Shown: positions 1 to 6,951, counted from the stretch's first letter. The stretch is DNA of 11,880 nt from an uncultured Eggerthellaceae bacterium (GCA_934630485.1 CAKTWD010000041.1:1-11880), one strand, 5' to 3'. Numbers and translations are program-made. Notes: generated by a model not told the origin, from the sequence alone.

Positions 1-234
1 GAGCACAAGCCTGAGCCTGGGCCGGTTCTTGAGGGATGCCGTCGTATGGGATTCGATCCTGCGAACTGTGTTTACGTAGGCGACAGTCCCTTCGACATCC
101 ATTCGGGCAACGGCGCTGGCACCACGACTATCGCGGTTCTTTGGGGTATGTTCACGCGTGAGAAGCTGGTGGTTGAAAATCCCGACATCTACTGCGAAAC
201 GGTGTCTGATTTGGTCAAGGCTTTCAATTTGTAG
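1..234 (+). CDS. HAD-family phosphatase, C-terminal fragment (phosphoglycolate phosphatase-like)
   Basis: Only the last 77 codons are present; the gene is open at the left window edge in frame 1 and ends at TAG 232-234. The fragment opens with EHKPEPGP, which fits HAD motif III (the KPxP lysine, residue 3 here). Motif IV follows as VGDSPFDI (residues 26-33), supplying the Mg-binding acidic residues. The spacing and the following GAGTTTIAVLWG stretch resemble the phosphoglycolate phosphatase/PpaX-type subfamily, which hydrolyses small phosphorylated metabolites in the cytosol. The nucleophile motif DxDxT and the cap domain lie outside the window, so substrate cannot be judged. An internal ATG at 46 is not the real start because the motif III lysine lies upstream of it. 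HAD membership is secure; the exact enzyme is not. Confidence 0.85.
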   Translation, partial: EHKPEPGPVLEGCRRMGFDPANCVYVGDSPFDIHSGNGAGTTTIAVLWGMFTREKLVVENPDIYCETVSDLVKAFNL

Positions 235-369
235 GCGCTTTGGTTGCGTTTCACGGTCGTTTTTTCGACGAGCCAGTAACAGCTATTCGTCAAATGGGGT
301 GTAACTCTTGCCCTTCCGTCTTTGTTGGTGCATGATCGAATCATATTCATTTCGATGAAGGAGGTTCCC
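235..369 (+). promoter_or_regulatory. Intergenic region with candidate promoter and a short dyad upstream of the phasin-like gene
   Basis: This 135-bp gap has no convincing terminator; a weak GTCG-T6-CGAC element lies at 256-269. A possible promoter is TTGCCC (308-313), a 17-nt spacer, then CATGAT (331-336), four of six matches in each box. An alternative pairing is TTGTTG (322-327) with TATTCA (344-349). The perfect dyad ATGAT-CGA-ATCAT (332-344) overlaps both candidate -10 boxes and could be an operator. The Shine-Dalgarno AAGGAGG sits just before the ATG at 370. The promoter assignment is by eye and weak. Confidence 0.25.
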
Positions 370-831
370 ATGGCTGGAATTCAAGACGGCGTCAACAGCA
401 TCAGCGAAGGCTTCAAGAACGTGTTCCTCGCTGGTATCGGCGCGCTTGCCATCGGCGGCGAAAAGGGCAAGGAGCTTGTCGATACGCTGGTTGCCAAGGG
501 CGAGATGACTATCGACCAGGGCAAGCAGATCAACAGGGAACTCCAATACAAGGCTGACGAGGCTACGAAGACCGCTCGCGAGGCCGCGCTTGAGGCTCGC
601 ATGAAGGCCATGTCGCCCGAACAGCGCGAGGCGTTCGCGGCCAAGGCCGCTGAGTTCGCTGCGGCTCAGAACGCTCAGGAAGCTGCTGCGGCTGTTGAAG
701 TCGAGATCATCGACGACGAAGAAGCAGCTGAAGAGCCTGCACCGGCTGAAGATCCCGCTGAAGAGCCTGCGGCTGCCGAAGAGACTGCCCCTGAAGAGGC
801 TGAAGAGCCCGCCGCAAAGCCGGCTGAATAG
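370..831 (+). CDS. Phasin-like small protein with acidic tail
   Basis: The product has 153 aa. The start at 370 is chosen over an in-frame ATG at 322 because AAGGAGG lies just upstream and the family-like N-terminus MAGIQDGVNSISEGFKNVFL begins here. Residues 10-30 form a small hydrophobic/Gly-Ala helix. Residues 31-60 (GKELVDTLVAKGEMT, then GKQINREL) match the pattern of phasin-like/PhaF-type proteins, originally known as polyhydroxyalkanoate granule coat proteins. Residues 60-110 look like a charged, Ala-rich amphipathic helix or coiled coil. Residues 111-153 are a repetitive Glu/Ala/Pro tail with recurring EEPA units. No PHA synthase is visible, so a granule role is not supported. In this phylum such proteins may instead be small envelope-associated or stress proteins. 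A terminator follows at once, and a UbiB kinase lies downstream. The family call is moderately sure; the function is unknown. Confidence 0.7.
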   Translation: MAGIQDGVNSISEGFKNVFLAGIGALAIGGEKGKELVDTLVAKGEMTIDQGKQINRELQYKADEATKTAREAALEARMKAMSPEQREAFAAKAAEFAAAQNAQEAAAAVEVEIIDDEEAAEEPAPAEDPAEEPAAAEETAPEEAEEPAAKPAE

Positions 832-838
832 CCCATTT

Positions 839-878
839 GAAGCGGCCTTGTCATCTGACGGGCCGCTTCTTCATATTC
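839..878 (+). terminator. Intrinsic terminator after the phasin-like gene
   Basis: A perfect 9-bp stem, GAAGCGGCC (839-847) with GGCCGCTTC (861-869), has a 13-nt loop. A T-rich tail (TTCTTCAT) overlaps its 3' arm. It begins 7 bp after the stop codon. The weak T-run suggests incomplete termination, so some read-through into the UbiB gene is possible. Confidence 0.7.
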
Positions 879-890
879 ACGCACATGATT

Positions 891-915
891 GCAACCAGGA
901 ATCGATCCCGGTTGC
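891..915. repeat. Imperfect palindrome just upstream of the UbiB gene
   Basis: GCAACCAGGA (891-900) and TCCCGGTTGC (906-915) form a 10-bp inverted repeat with one A/C mismatch and the 5-nt centre ATCGA. It lies 27 bp before the ATG at 943 and downstream of the phasin terminator. It could be an operator dyad or an RNA hairpin in the leader; the sequence alone does not decide. Confidence 0.5.
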
Positions 916-942
916 TTAGCTATTGATGGAACGAGGACGTTC

Positions 943-2592
943 ATGGCCGAGAACACCCTGCTCAATTATTTCTTCGAGTCGGGCGGAGCGCAGAAAGCAA
1001 GCCAGTTCGGCTTGAATCGCAAGTCGCGATCGAAGCGCATGCGCGAGATCGTTTCCATTTTGCATAAGCACAAGTTCCTGAATCAGCTCACTCCTGAGGA
1101 GTTCCGCGCCGCGTTCGAGGAGCTTGGCCCCAGCTTCGTGAAAATCGGTCAAACGCTGTCTACCCGTTCCGAGATCTTGCCCAAGGCATATTGCGAGGAG
1201 CTCACCAAGCTTCAAACCGAATGCGACCCGTTGCCGTTCGAGCAGATACTCGTGGCGCTTCGTGCCATCTATGGCGAAAGGTACGGGAAGATCTTCGAGT
1301 CAGTCGATCCGAAGCCGTTGGGAAGCGCGTCGCTCGCTCAGGTTCATAAGGCCAAGCTGGTCACAGGTGAAACGGTTGCCGTGAAAATCCAGCGCCCCGG
1401 CGTGAAGTTCACCATGGCGCAGGATATTGACATCATGCGCGGTCTGGCTCGTAAGATGAGCCGATTCATCAAGGGCGACGCCATGATCGACCCTATAGGC
1501 ATCGTCGAGGAAATGTGGGACACGTTCGTCGAAGAGACGGACTTCCGACGCGAGGCAGAGAACCTTCAAACGTTCAAAGAGCTGAACAAAGATTGCGTTT
1601 TCATTGACTCACCGTACGTGTACACCGAGTATTCGGGCGAGTACGTGCTGGTCATGGAATATATCGAAGGCATCAACATCTCGCATAGCGACGAGCTGCT
1701 TGCTGCGGGTTACGATCTGACGGAAATCGGCGAGAAGCTGTTGGACAACTACGCCACGCAGGTTCTCGATCACGGTTTCTTCCATGCCGACCCACATCCG
1801 GGCAACATCATCATCCGCGAGGGAAAGATCGTCTATATCGACCTGGGTATCATGGGTCGTTTGACTCCTGCTGAGCGTGCCGGACTTGCTCGCATCATCC
1901 ATGCGGTGAGCGTTCAAAGCTCGTCCGAGCTGACGGACGCCCTGATTTCGTTTGCGGTATCGCGAGGCAGCGGGCAGGTCGATCATGCCAAGCTTCTGGC
2001 GGATACCGACAATATTTTGCGAACGTATGCGTCATGCGATGTTTCCGATTTGGACATCGGTGCTTTTTTGAACGATGTGCTGGTTGTCACGCGCGCGTCG
2101 AAATGTCAGATGCCTTCGAGCATCACCAACGTTGCTCGCGGTATCGTGACAGTTGAGGGAACGGTGGCGCCTTATATTCCCAATGAAAGCATCGTCGGCA
2201 TCATCAACGGGCACATCATGCGCTCGACAGACCCCGTTGAGCAGGCGAAAGACACGCTTGTGGACGCCGCTTTGGTGATGAGGCGCGCTGCTGAGGGTCT
2301 TTCGAGCGCCGCCGAGTATTCGGGCGAAGCGCTGCGCATGATGACGCGCGGTCAGCTTAAGATGAACATGGAAGTGCTCGGTTCCGAGGCACCGCTCCTT
2401 AGGCTTTCGAAGATCGTGAACCGCATGACCATGGGCATTTTGGCGGCGGGCCTGTTCATGGGATCGAGTTTGTTCGCTACCACGGGGCTAGGACCCGAGA
2501 TCTTGGACGTCCCGGCGGTTTCGTTCTTCGGTTTTGCGGGTGCGTTCGTCCTGTCAGCGTGGATCATCATCGACATCTGGCACCGCAAATAA
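943..2592 (+). CDS. UbiB/AarF (ABC1/ADCK) family atypical kinase
   Basis: The product has 549 aa, typical for bacterial UbiB proteins. The start at 943 has a modest purine-rich site (ACGAGGAC) ahead of it; the longer frame from 889 adds 18 residues unlike the family. Signature elements appear in order: KIGQ (67-70) of the KxGQ segment, PLGSASLAQVH (125-135) replacing the usual Gly-rich loop, VAVKI with Lys148, EETD (197-200), VMEYIEG (237-243), HADPHPGN (281-288) as catalytic loop, and DLG (300-302) as metal-binding motif. Two hydrophobic helices near residues 490-545 should anchor it in the membrane. UbiB proteins are ATPases/kinases implicated in isoprenoid-quinone and lipid handling. In an anaerobe with menaquinone, a membrane isoprenoid role is the best inference, but the substrate is unknown. 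It sits between a phasin-like gene and a convergent helicase. Confidence 0.93.
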   Translation: MAENTLLNYFFESGGAQKASQFGLNRKSRSKRMREIVSILHKHKFLNQLTPEEFRAAFEELGPSFVKIGQTLSTRSEILPKAYCEELTKLQTECDPLPFEQILVALRAIYGERYGKIFESVDPKPLGSASLAQVHKAKLVTGETVAVKIQRPGVKFTMAQDIDIMRGLARKMSRFIKGDAMIDPIGIVEEMWDTFVEETDFRREAENLQTFKELNKDCVFIDSPYVYTEYSGEYVLVMEYIEGINISHSDELLAAGYDLTEIGEKLLDNYATQVLDHGFFHADPHPGNIIIREGKIVYIDLGIMGRLTPAERAGLARIIHAVSVQSSSELTDALISFAVSRGSGQVDHAKLLADTDNILRTYASCDVSDLDIGAFLNDVLVVTRASKCQMPSSITNVARGIVTVEGTVAPYIPNESIVGIINGHIMRSTDPVEQAKDTLVDAALVMRRAAEGLSSAAEYSGEALRMMTRGQLKMNMEVLGSEAPLLRLSKIVNRMTMGILAAGLFMGSSLFATTGLGPEILDVPAVSFFGFAGAFVLSAWIIIDIWHRK

Positions 2593-2645
2593 GGGAAGCG
2601 CGCGGGTTCGAGTCGCATTCGGCGGCAGTGTTCGCAGGCAAAGCA

Positions 2646-2677
2646 AAGATGCCGCATCCGAATGAATGCGGCATCTT
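2646..2677. terminator. Bidirectional terminator between convergent UbiB and helicase genes
   Basis: A perfect 12-bp stem, AAGATGCCGCAT (2646-2657) with ATGCGGCATCTT (2666-2677), has an 8-nt loop. It lies 53 bp after the kinase stop and 28 bp beyond the helicase stop on the other strand. Terminal A/T pairs give short T-runs on both strands, as expected for a shared terminator. Confidence 0.8.
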
Positions 2678-2705
2678 CAATGAATGCGTTATGCTCTAGG
2701 AAAGG

Positions 2706-4574
2706 CTAGTTGCCGTTCTTGTTATAGAAGCGGCTGAAGCTGCCCTGGGACTGCTTGGCCTTCGCCATGCCCTGACGGCTTGCGGGCTTCGGAGAGTCGA
2801 AGCGCTTCTTGTGGCTGGCGCTTCCGCGCTTGCCGCCACGGTAGTTGCGGTTCTCTTCGTCGAAGTAGTTGCGCTTGGAGCCGCGGTTATCGTCACGACG
2901 GCCGCCGTTGCCACCGCGACGGTTGTCGCGATCGTTGAAGTTGCGGTCGTTGCGCTGACGGTTGCCGAAGCCGTTGCCACCCTTGGAGCCGCGGCTGTCA
3001 TCGTGCCAGTTGCGATCGCTGCCCTTGCCGGCGCGGTTGTTGCGCTTCGCGTCGCGAACGGTGAAATCGCCGCAGTCGCCCTGGCTGCAGCCGCCCTTGT
3101 TGCTCTTGTTGCGCTTGTCGAACTTGTCGAAAGCAGTGGACTTCTTCTCGAACTTGTCGGAACGGCCGCCTTTGTTGCCGAAGGACTTTCCGCCCTTGCC
3201 GGGTTTGTCAGAACGGCTGCCCTTGCCGCCGCTGTTTTTACCCTTGCCCGGTTTCGCGTTGCTGCGCGTCTTGTAGCCAGCAAGGCCGTCGAACTTCTTG
3301 GGTGTGGGGCCGTCTTCGAAGTCGCAGCCTTGCGTGCTTGCGTTATGGGCACGGCTGCGCTCGATGTCGCGCTCGCGGACGCGCTTCTTCTTGCCGTGCT
3401 TGTTCTTGTTCTTGGTTTCCAAGATGCTGGGGTCGACGTCGTAGCTGTCGATTTCCATCATCGGGATCTCGCGACCGATAAGCGACTCGATGTCGCGCAG
3501 CTCGGAGCGGGACTCGCGCGTGACGAACGAAACGGCGAAGCCGACCTCGCCTGCGCGGCCCGTGCGGCCGATGCGATGGACGTAGTCCTCGGCCATGTCG
3601 GGCAGGTCGTAGTTCACGACGTAGTCGACGCTGGGAACGTCGATGCCGCGAGCTAGGACGTCGGTGGCAACCAAGATGTTGGTCTTGCCGTTGGTGAAGC
3701 GCTCAAGTGCGCGCTTGCGCTTGTGCTGCGGCTTGTCGGAGTGGATGGAGTCGCTGGCGAAGCCGGCGTGACGCAGCATGTCGTTGCACTCTTCGGCGCG
3801 CTTCTTGGTGCGCGTGAAGACGACGACGCGGCTGAACGCATGCTCGCCCAGGACTGCCTGCAGAAGCTCCTGCTTCTTCTTGTTCTCGATGGGCAGGATG
3901 TACTGCTCGACGGTCTTCGCCGTGTCGCCGCGGTGGGCGATCTCGACCATGACCGGATCCTTCAGGATGGGGGAGACCTTGCGCATCACCTTGCGATCAA
4001 GCGTAGCCGAGAACAGAAGCGTCTGACGCTCCTTTGGGGTTTGGGCGATGATGGTTTCCATGGAAGGCCAGAAGCCCATGTCCAGCATGCGGTCTGCCTC
4101 GTCGATGACCAGCACGTCGATGTCGCTCAGGTTGACGACGCCACGCTCGCGCAGGTCGATCAGGCGGCCCGGCGTTGCGATGATGATGTCGACGCCCTTG
4201 CGCAGCTTGTTGATCTGCGGGCCGTACTTCGTGCCGCCGTACAGGGTTGCCACGTAGTGATCGGTCTCGCGGGAGATGGACTTGCACACGTCGCCGATCT
4301 GCTCGGCAAGCTCGCGCGTGGGGGTAAGCACCAGCATGCGCGGGCCCGAGACGGCCTTCTTGTTGACGACGGCATGGCCAAGTGCGCTCATGGTAGGCAG
4401 CAGGAACGCAGCGGTTTTGCCGGTGCCGGTTGCCGCGGCGGCGCACACGTCATGGCCCTTCAGGATTTCAGGGATGGCCTGTTCCTGAACGGGGGTGGGG
4501 TCGGTGTATCCCATCTTCTTGACGGCTTCGAGCGCGTCACGGGATATGCCGAGTTCGGCGAATTTCTGACTCAT
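2706..4574 (-). CDS. DEAD-box ATP-dependent RNA helicase with long basic, Gly-rich tail
   Basis: The product has 622 aa. The start has AAGGAAAG a few bases upstream on the minus strand. The helicase core shows the Q motif GYTDPTPVQ (22-30), Walker A ATGTGKT (48-54), PTRELA (85-90), GG (113-114), TPGR (134-137), DEAD (158-161), SAT (189-191), VVFTRT (251-256), ARGID (308-312) and HRIGRTGR (333-340). All catalytic residues are present. Residues ~382-622 are a low-complexity tail rich in Lys, Arg, Gly, Asn and Asp with RGG-like pieces, probably disordered and RNA-binding. Three cysteines occur there (417, 496, 501), unusual for such tails. It resembles RhlE/CshA/DeaD-type helicases acting in ribosome assembly, mRNA decay and cold adaptation. 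Core function is certain; the subfamily is not. It is monocistronic by appearance, convergent with the UbiB gene and divergent from rlmB. Confidence 0.95.
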   Translation of the reverse strand: MSQKFAELGISRDALEAVKKMGYTDPTPVQEQAIPEILKGHDVCAAAATGTGKTAAFLLPTMSALGHAVVNKKAVSGPRMLVLTPTRELAEQIGDVCKSISRETDHYVATLYGGTKYGPQINKLRKGVDIIIATPGRLIDLRERGVVNLSDIDVLVIDEADRMLDMGFWPSMETIIAQTPKERQTLLFSATLDRKVMRKVSPILKDPVMVEIAHRGDTAKTVEQYILPIENKKKQELLQAVLGEHAFSRVVVFTRTKKRAEECNDMLRHAGFASDSIHSDKPQHKRKRALERFTNGKTNILVATDVLARGIDVPSVDYVVNYDLPDMAEDYVHRIGRTGRAGEVGFAVSFVTRESRSELRDIESLIGREIPMMEIDSYDVDPSILETKNKNKHGKKKRVRERDIERSRAHNASTQGCDFEDGPTPKKFDGLAGYKTRSNAKPGKGKNSGGKGSRSDKPGKGGKSFGNKGGRSDKFEKKSTAFDKFDKRNKSNKGGCSQGDCGDFTVRDAKRNNRAGKGSDRNWHDDSRGSKGGNGFGNRQRNDRNFNDRDNRRGGNGGRRDDNRGSKRNYFDEENRNYRGGKRGSASHKKRFDSPKPASRQGMAKAKQSQGSFSRFYNKNGN

Positions 4575-4862
4575 TTCTTTCCTTAGAACGGAGATGGAAC
4601 CAAATGCGGTTGGAACGTGGATGTCGGGACTGGCCCGTTGCGCTTCGCGATACGCTGAGCGATGCGCGGATAATTAGATCGTTCGGAGTCGATTATCAGG
4701 GGTTCGCCTGCGGTTTTGATGGAATGGTTTGAAATGGGGACTAAATAAACACAGCAGGAAGCGGCGCATGGTACACTTTTCGGTCGAATACAACCAATGT
4801 ACCTATTTTGATCCGATCGAATTCCCGCGTGCCTGCGTGGCTCGGCGGGCGAAAGGCAGCAC
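4575..4862. other. Divergent intergenic region between helicase and rlmB
   Basis: This region is 288 bp long and must hold the promoters of both flanking genes; no gene is seen in it. For the leftward helicase, the complement of 4692-4697 reads GATAAT, a near-consensus -10, but no good -35 lies at proper distance. If it is real, the 5' leader would be about 110 nt. Long leaders are common on cold-induced helicase mRNAs, so this would fit. For the rightward rlmB, see the separate extended -10 candidate. GGTACA (4770-4775) and TGTACC (4798-4803) form an inverted repeat around that element. Confidence 0.4.
4769..4777 (+). promoter_or_regulatory. Candidate extended -10 promoter of the rlmB operon
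   Basis: TG-G-TACACT (4769-4777) matches the TGnTAnnnT extended -10 pattern and would start transcription near 4784, giving a leader of about 80 nt. No consensus -35 is visible 17 bp upstream, which extended -10 promoters can tolerate. Assigned by eye only. Confidence 0.3.
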
Positions 4863-5651
4863 ATGGCCGATTACATCGAGGGCAAGCGCCCCATCATCGA
4901 GGCAATGCGCGTGAACGTTCCGCTCAAGCGCATCATGATCGCCGATAACCTCCATCAAGACCAGATGGTGGGCGATATCCTGCGCAAGGCGCGCCAGCGT
5001 GACATCCGCGTGGACAAGGTTTCGCGCAAGAAGCTTGACGAGCTCTCGGTGCGCGACAGCCATCAGGGCGTCATCGCCGAGGCCAAGCCTTTCGGTTACG
5101 TCGGATTCGGCGACGTCATCGCCGCAGCCGAGCGCTATGCCGCTGAAAACGACGGCCGTGCTCTGGTGGTCCTGCTCGATCACATCACCGATGCGGGCAA
5201 CCTGGGTGCCGTCATCCGCAGCGCCGAATCCGTCGGTGCATGCGGCGTGGTCATCCCCAACAAGCGCAGCGCCCATGTCGATGCTTCCACCTATAAAAGC
5301 TCGGCGGGCGCCGTGGCCCATATGCCCATCGCTCAAACCTCGAATATCGTTCAAGCCATCAAGCGCCTTCAGGAAAGCGGCTTTTGGATCGCCGCTGCAA
5401 CCGAGCATGCTCAGGACGAGATTTGGGACATGAACCTGAAGGGCAAGATCGGTCTGGTCATGGGCAACGAGCACGAGGGTGTTTCGCGCCTGGCTCTTGA
5501 CAACTGCGACCTGTTCGGCCGCCTGCCCCAGATGGGCGAGGTGTCTTCGCTGAACGTCGCTCAGGCTTCCACTGCGTTCATGTACGAGTGGCTGCGCCAG
5601 AACCGTCCCGAGAAGGGCGGCTACCCGCGTCGTTCGACCGAGCAGGCTTAG
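4863..5651 (+). CDS. rlmB: 23S rRNA (guanosine-2'-O)-methyltransferase RlmB / TrmH-family SPOUT enzyme
   Basis: The product has 262 aa, the usual RlmB length, with GAAAGG upstream of the ATG. Residues 1-75 fit the substrate-binding domain (EGKRPIIEAM at 6-15, then SHQGVIAEA at 66-74). The SPOUT domain shows motif 1 from Asp106 through NLGAVIRSAE (113-122), with the catalytic-type Arg119. Motif 2 is VMGNEHEGVS (199-208) and motif 3 is SSLNVAQASTAF (228-239), forming the knotted S-adenosylmethionine site. RlmB methylates a guanosine 2'-OH in domain V of 23S rRNA near the peptidyl-transferase centre. It heads a same-strand run with the hydrolase, a YacP-type nuclease and sdaA. In Bacillus, yacO/rlmB and yacP are adjacent, supporting the RlmB assignment over other TrmH paralogues. 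Confidence 0.92.
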   Translation: MADYIEGKRPIIEAMRVNVPLKRIMIADNLHQDQMVGDILRKARQRDIRVDKVSRKKLDELSVRDSHQGVIAEAKPFGYVGFGDVIAAAERYAAENDGRALVVLLDHITDAGNLGAVIRSAESVGACGVVIPNKRSAHVDASTYKSSAGAVAHMPIAQTSNIVQAIKRLQESGFWIAAATEHAQDEIWDMNLKGKIGLVMGNEHEGVSRLALDNCDLFGRLPQMGEVSSLNVAQASTAFMYEWLRQNRPEKGGYPRRSTEQA

Positions 5652-5669
5652 TAGCGAACAGGCGCGGCA

Positions 5670-6794
5670 ATGCCGGAGCAAAGAACCATCGTCGACTACG
5701 TCGAGCGCACGTTCGCGTCGTTTTCCGATCTTCCAGTGAACGAGGTCGACAGCTTGGCGTTTTGCCAACTTGCCTACTTGCGAATCGGCGAAACGTTCCC
5801 CGATGCAACCACGGGCGAGGGGCGCTTGCTGCGCGACCTTTTTCAAGCCGAGAACCTGGAGCGGCTTTACGGCGGCTTGCGTGACCCTAAGCCGAACGCG
5901 CGCCTTATTGCCGCGTTCGCTTCTTCGCCCCGTTTCCGCGAGGTTCGCGTTTGCCGTTACGTCAACGACGTCGACGCCGATCGCGGCATCCAGTTCTCGG
6001 CAACGTGCTTCCTTCTTCCGAACGGTGACACGTTCGTGGCGTTTCGCGGCACGGACATGACCATCGTCGGTTGGAAGGAGGATTTCAACCTGGCGGTCAG
6101 TTACCCCGTTCCCGCCCAGATCGAATCGCTTGCGTATCTGCTTGAATGCGCAGAGGCAACCACGGGCAATTTGTTCGTGGGCGGTCATTCCAAGGGCGGC
6201 AACCTTGCAACCTATTGTTCGATGAACGCCCCGGCAAAGGTGCACGACCGCATCGTGCGCGTCTTCGACCACGATGGCCCCGGCTTTTACGAAGAGGTCG
6301 TTGAATCGGACGCGTTCGTCGCGCTTATTCCCAAGGTCTCGAAAACGGTGCCGCAGCTTTCCGTGTTCGGCCAGTTGTTCGAGACCGTCCCCGTCATGAA
6401 GGTCGTGCAAAGCAACGGCATCGGTACCCTTATGCAGCACGATCCTTACACCTGGCTGGTCGACGTCGAGAACGCCTCGTTCGTCGATCGCGGCAAGCTT
6501 GATGCGGCTGCCGATTACGGCAGGCGCACTCTTGACGATTGGCTGAGGTCCATGGATGCCGATGAGCGCGAGCGTTTTATCGAGGCGTTCTTCTTGGTGT
6601 GCTCGTCTGGCGGTGCCACAGGTTTTGGCGAAGGTGAGAAGGTTGCCACGCCCATTGACGCGTTCAAAACCATCATCGGGTCAGATGAGAAGGTACGCGC
6701 GGCGCTGTACGACGGCTTCGGGAAGCTGCTTCATGCCGCTGCCAACAAAAGCGACGTCGTCAACGCGTCGCTGGAATCGAAGGAGGCGCGCTGA
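5670..6794 (+). CDS. DUF2974 / Mbeg1-like alpha/beta hydrolase (lipase-like)
   Basis: The product has 374 aa and starts 18 bp after rlmB with a poor ribosome site (only GGCGCGG nearby), suggesting coupling to rlmB. The nucleophile elbow is GGHSKGGN (171-178), with Ser174 as predicted nucleophile. It is preceded by VAFRGTD (123-129), the class-3-lipase-like oxyanion strand, and followed by FDHDGPGF (199-206) and QHDPYTW (256-262). These supply the likely catalytic Asp (200 or 202) and His257. This layout is characteristic of the DUF2974 family. There is no signal peptide or membrane helix, so it is probably cytosolic; the substrate is unknown. The last 28 codons lie within an exact 116-bp tandem duplication (6711-6942). 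Its stop TGA (6792-6794) shares one base with the next ATG. Fold is secure; biological role is not. Confidence 0.85.
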   Translation: MPEQRTIVDYVERTFASFSDLPVNEVDSLAFCQLAYLRIGETFPDATTGEGRLLRDLFQAENLERLYGGLRDPKPNARLIAAFASSPRFREVRVCRYVNDVDADRGIQFSATCFLLPNGDTFVAFRGTDMTIVGWKEDFNLAVSYPVPAQIESLAYLLECAEATTGNLFVGGHSKGGNLATYCSMNAPAKVHDRIVRVFDHDGPGFYEEVVESDAFVALIPKVSKTVPQLSVFGQLFETVPVMKVVQSNGIGTLMQHDPYTWLVDVENASFVDRGKLDAAADYGRRTLDDWLRSMDADERERFIEAFFLVCSSGGATGFGEGEKVATPIDAFKTIIGSDEKVRAALYDGFGKLLHAAANKSDVVNASLESKEAR

Positions 6795-6951
6795 TGCCGA
6801 AGGATCGCAAGCGCATTTTGATCGTCGACGGCTTCGGGAAGCTGCTTCATGCCGCTGCCAACAAAAGCGACGTCGTCAACGCGTCGCTGGAATCGAAGGA
6901 GGCGCGCTGATGCCGAAGGATCGCAAGCGCATTTTGATCGTCGACGGCTTC
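6710..6951. repeat. Exact 116-bp tandem duplication across the hydrolase/nuclease junction
   Basis: Copy 1 (6711-6826) and copy 2 (6827-6942) are identical at all 116 positions. The 10-mer CGACGGCTTC occurs at 6710, 6826 and 6942, bounding both copies. It encodes Asp-Gly-Phe in both the hydrolase (YDGFGK) and the nuclease (VDGFNV), so it is a natural microhomology for slippage or unequal recombination. Each copy contains the hydrolase C-terminus, AAGGAGG, the overlapping TGATG stop/start and the first 11 nuclease codons. The period is not a multiple of three. An assembly or library artefact cannot be excluded from sequence alone. Confidence 0.95.
6794..6910 (+). CDS. 38-aa hybrid ORF created by the tandem duplication
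   Basis: It starts at the ATG overlapping the hydrolase stop (TGATG) with AAGGAGG at 6780-6786, so the initiation signal is as good as that of the nuclease itself. It encodes the first 14 residues of the NYN nuclease (MPKDRKRILIVDGF) joined to the last 24 of the hydrolase (from GKLLHAAANK to KEAR). Its stop TGA (6908-6910) again overlaps an ATG, that of the real nuclease. It should be translated if the duplication is genuine, but the product has no complete domain and is probably non-functional. Its translation may serve only to pass ribosomes on to the next start. Biological significance is uncertain. Confidence 0.4.
   Translation: MPKDRKRILIVDGFGKLLHAAANKSDVVNASLESKEAR

Noticed and set aside
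711..830. Repeated GAAGAGCCTGC-like units in the phasin-like gene as a tandem repeat element
   Set aside because: They are degenerate and follow codon usage of an Ala/Glu/Pro tail; better explained as low-complexity coding sequence.
2811..3656. A plus-strand 281-codon hydrophobic Ala/Val-rich frame opposite the helicase tail
   Set aside because: Its apparent membrane character comes from reading antisense to Lys/Gly/Asn/Arg codons of the low-complexity tail; the helicase motifs on the other strand are complete.
3723..4586. A plus-strand 287-codon frame opposite the helicase core
   Set aside because: Antisense shadow of conserved DEAD-box motifs; no independent support.
4770..4803. GGTACA/TGTACC inverted repeat around the rlmB promoter candidate
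   Set aside because: Six-base arms with a 22-nt spacer are expected by chance at this scale; not enough for an operator claim.
4803..6440. A 545-codon minus-strand open frame opposite rlmB and the hydrolase
   Set aside because: It overlaps two well-supported genes across their boundary, lacks a ribosome site or domain motif, and reads like antisense of GC-rich codons.
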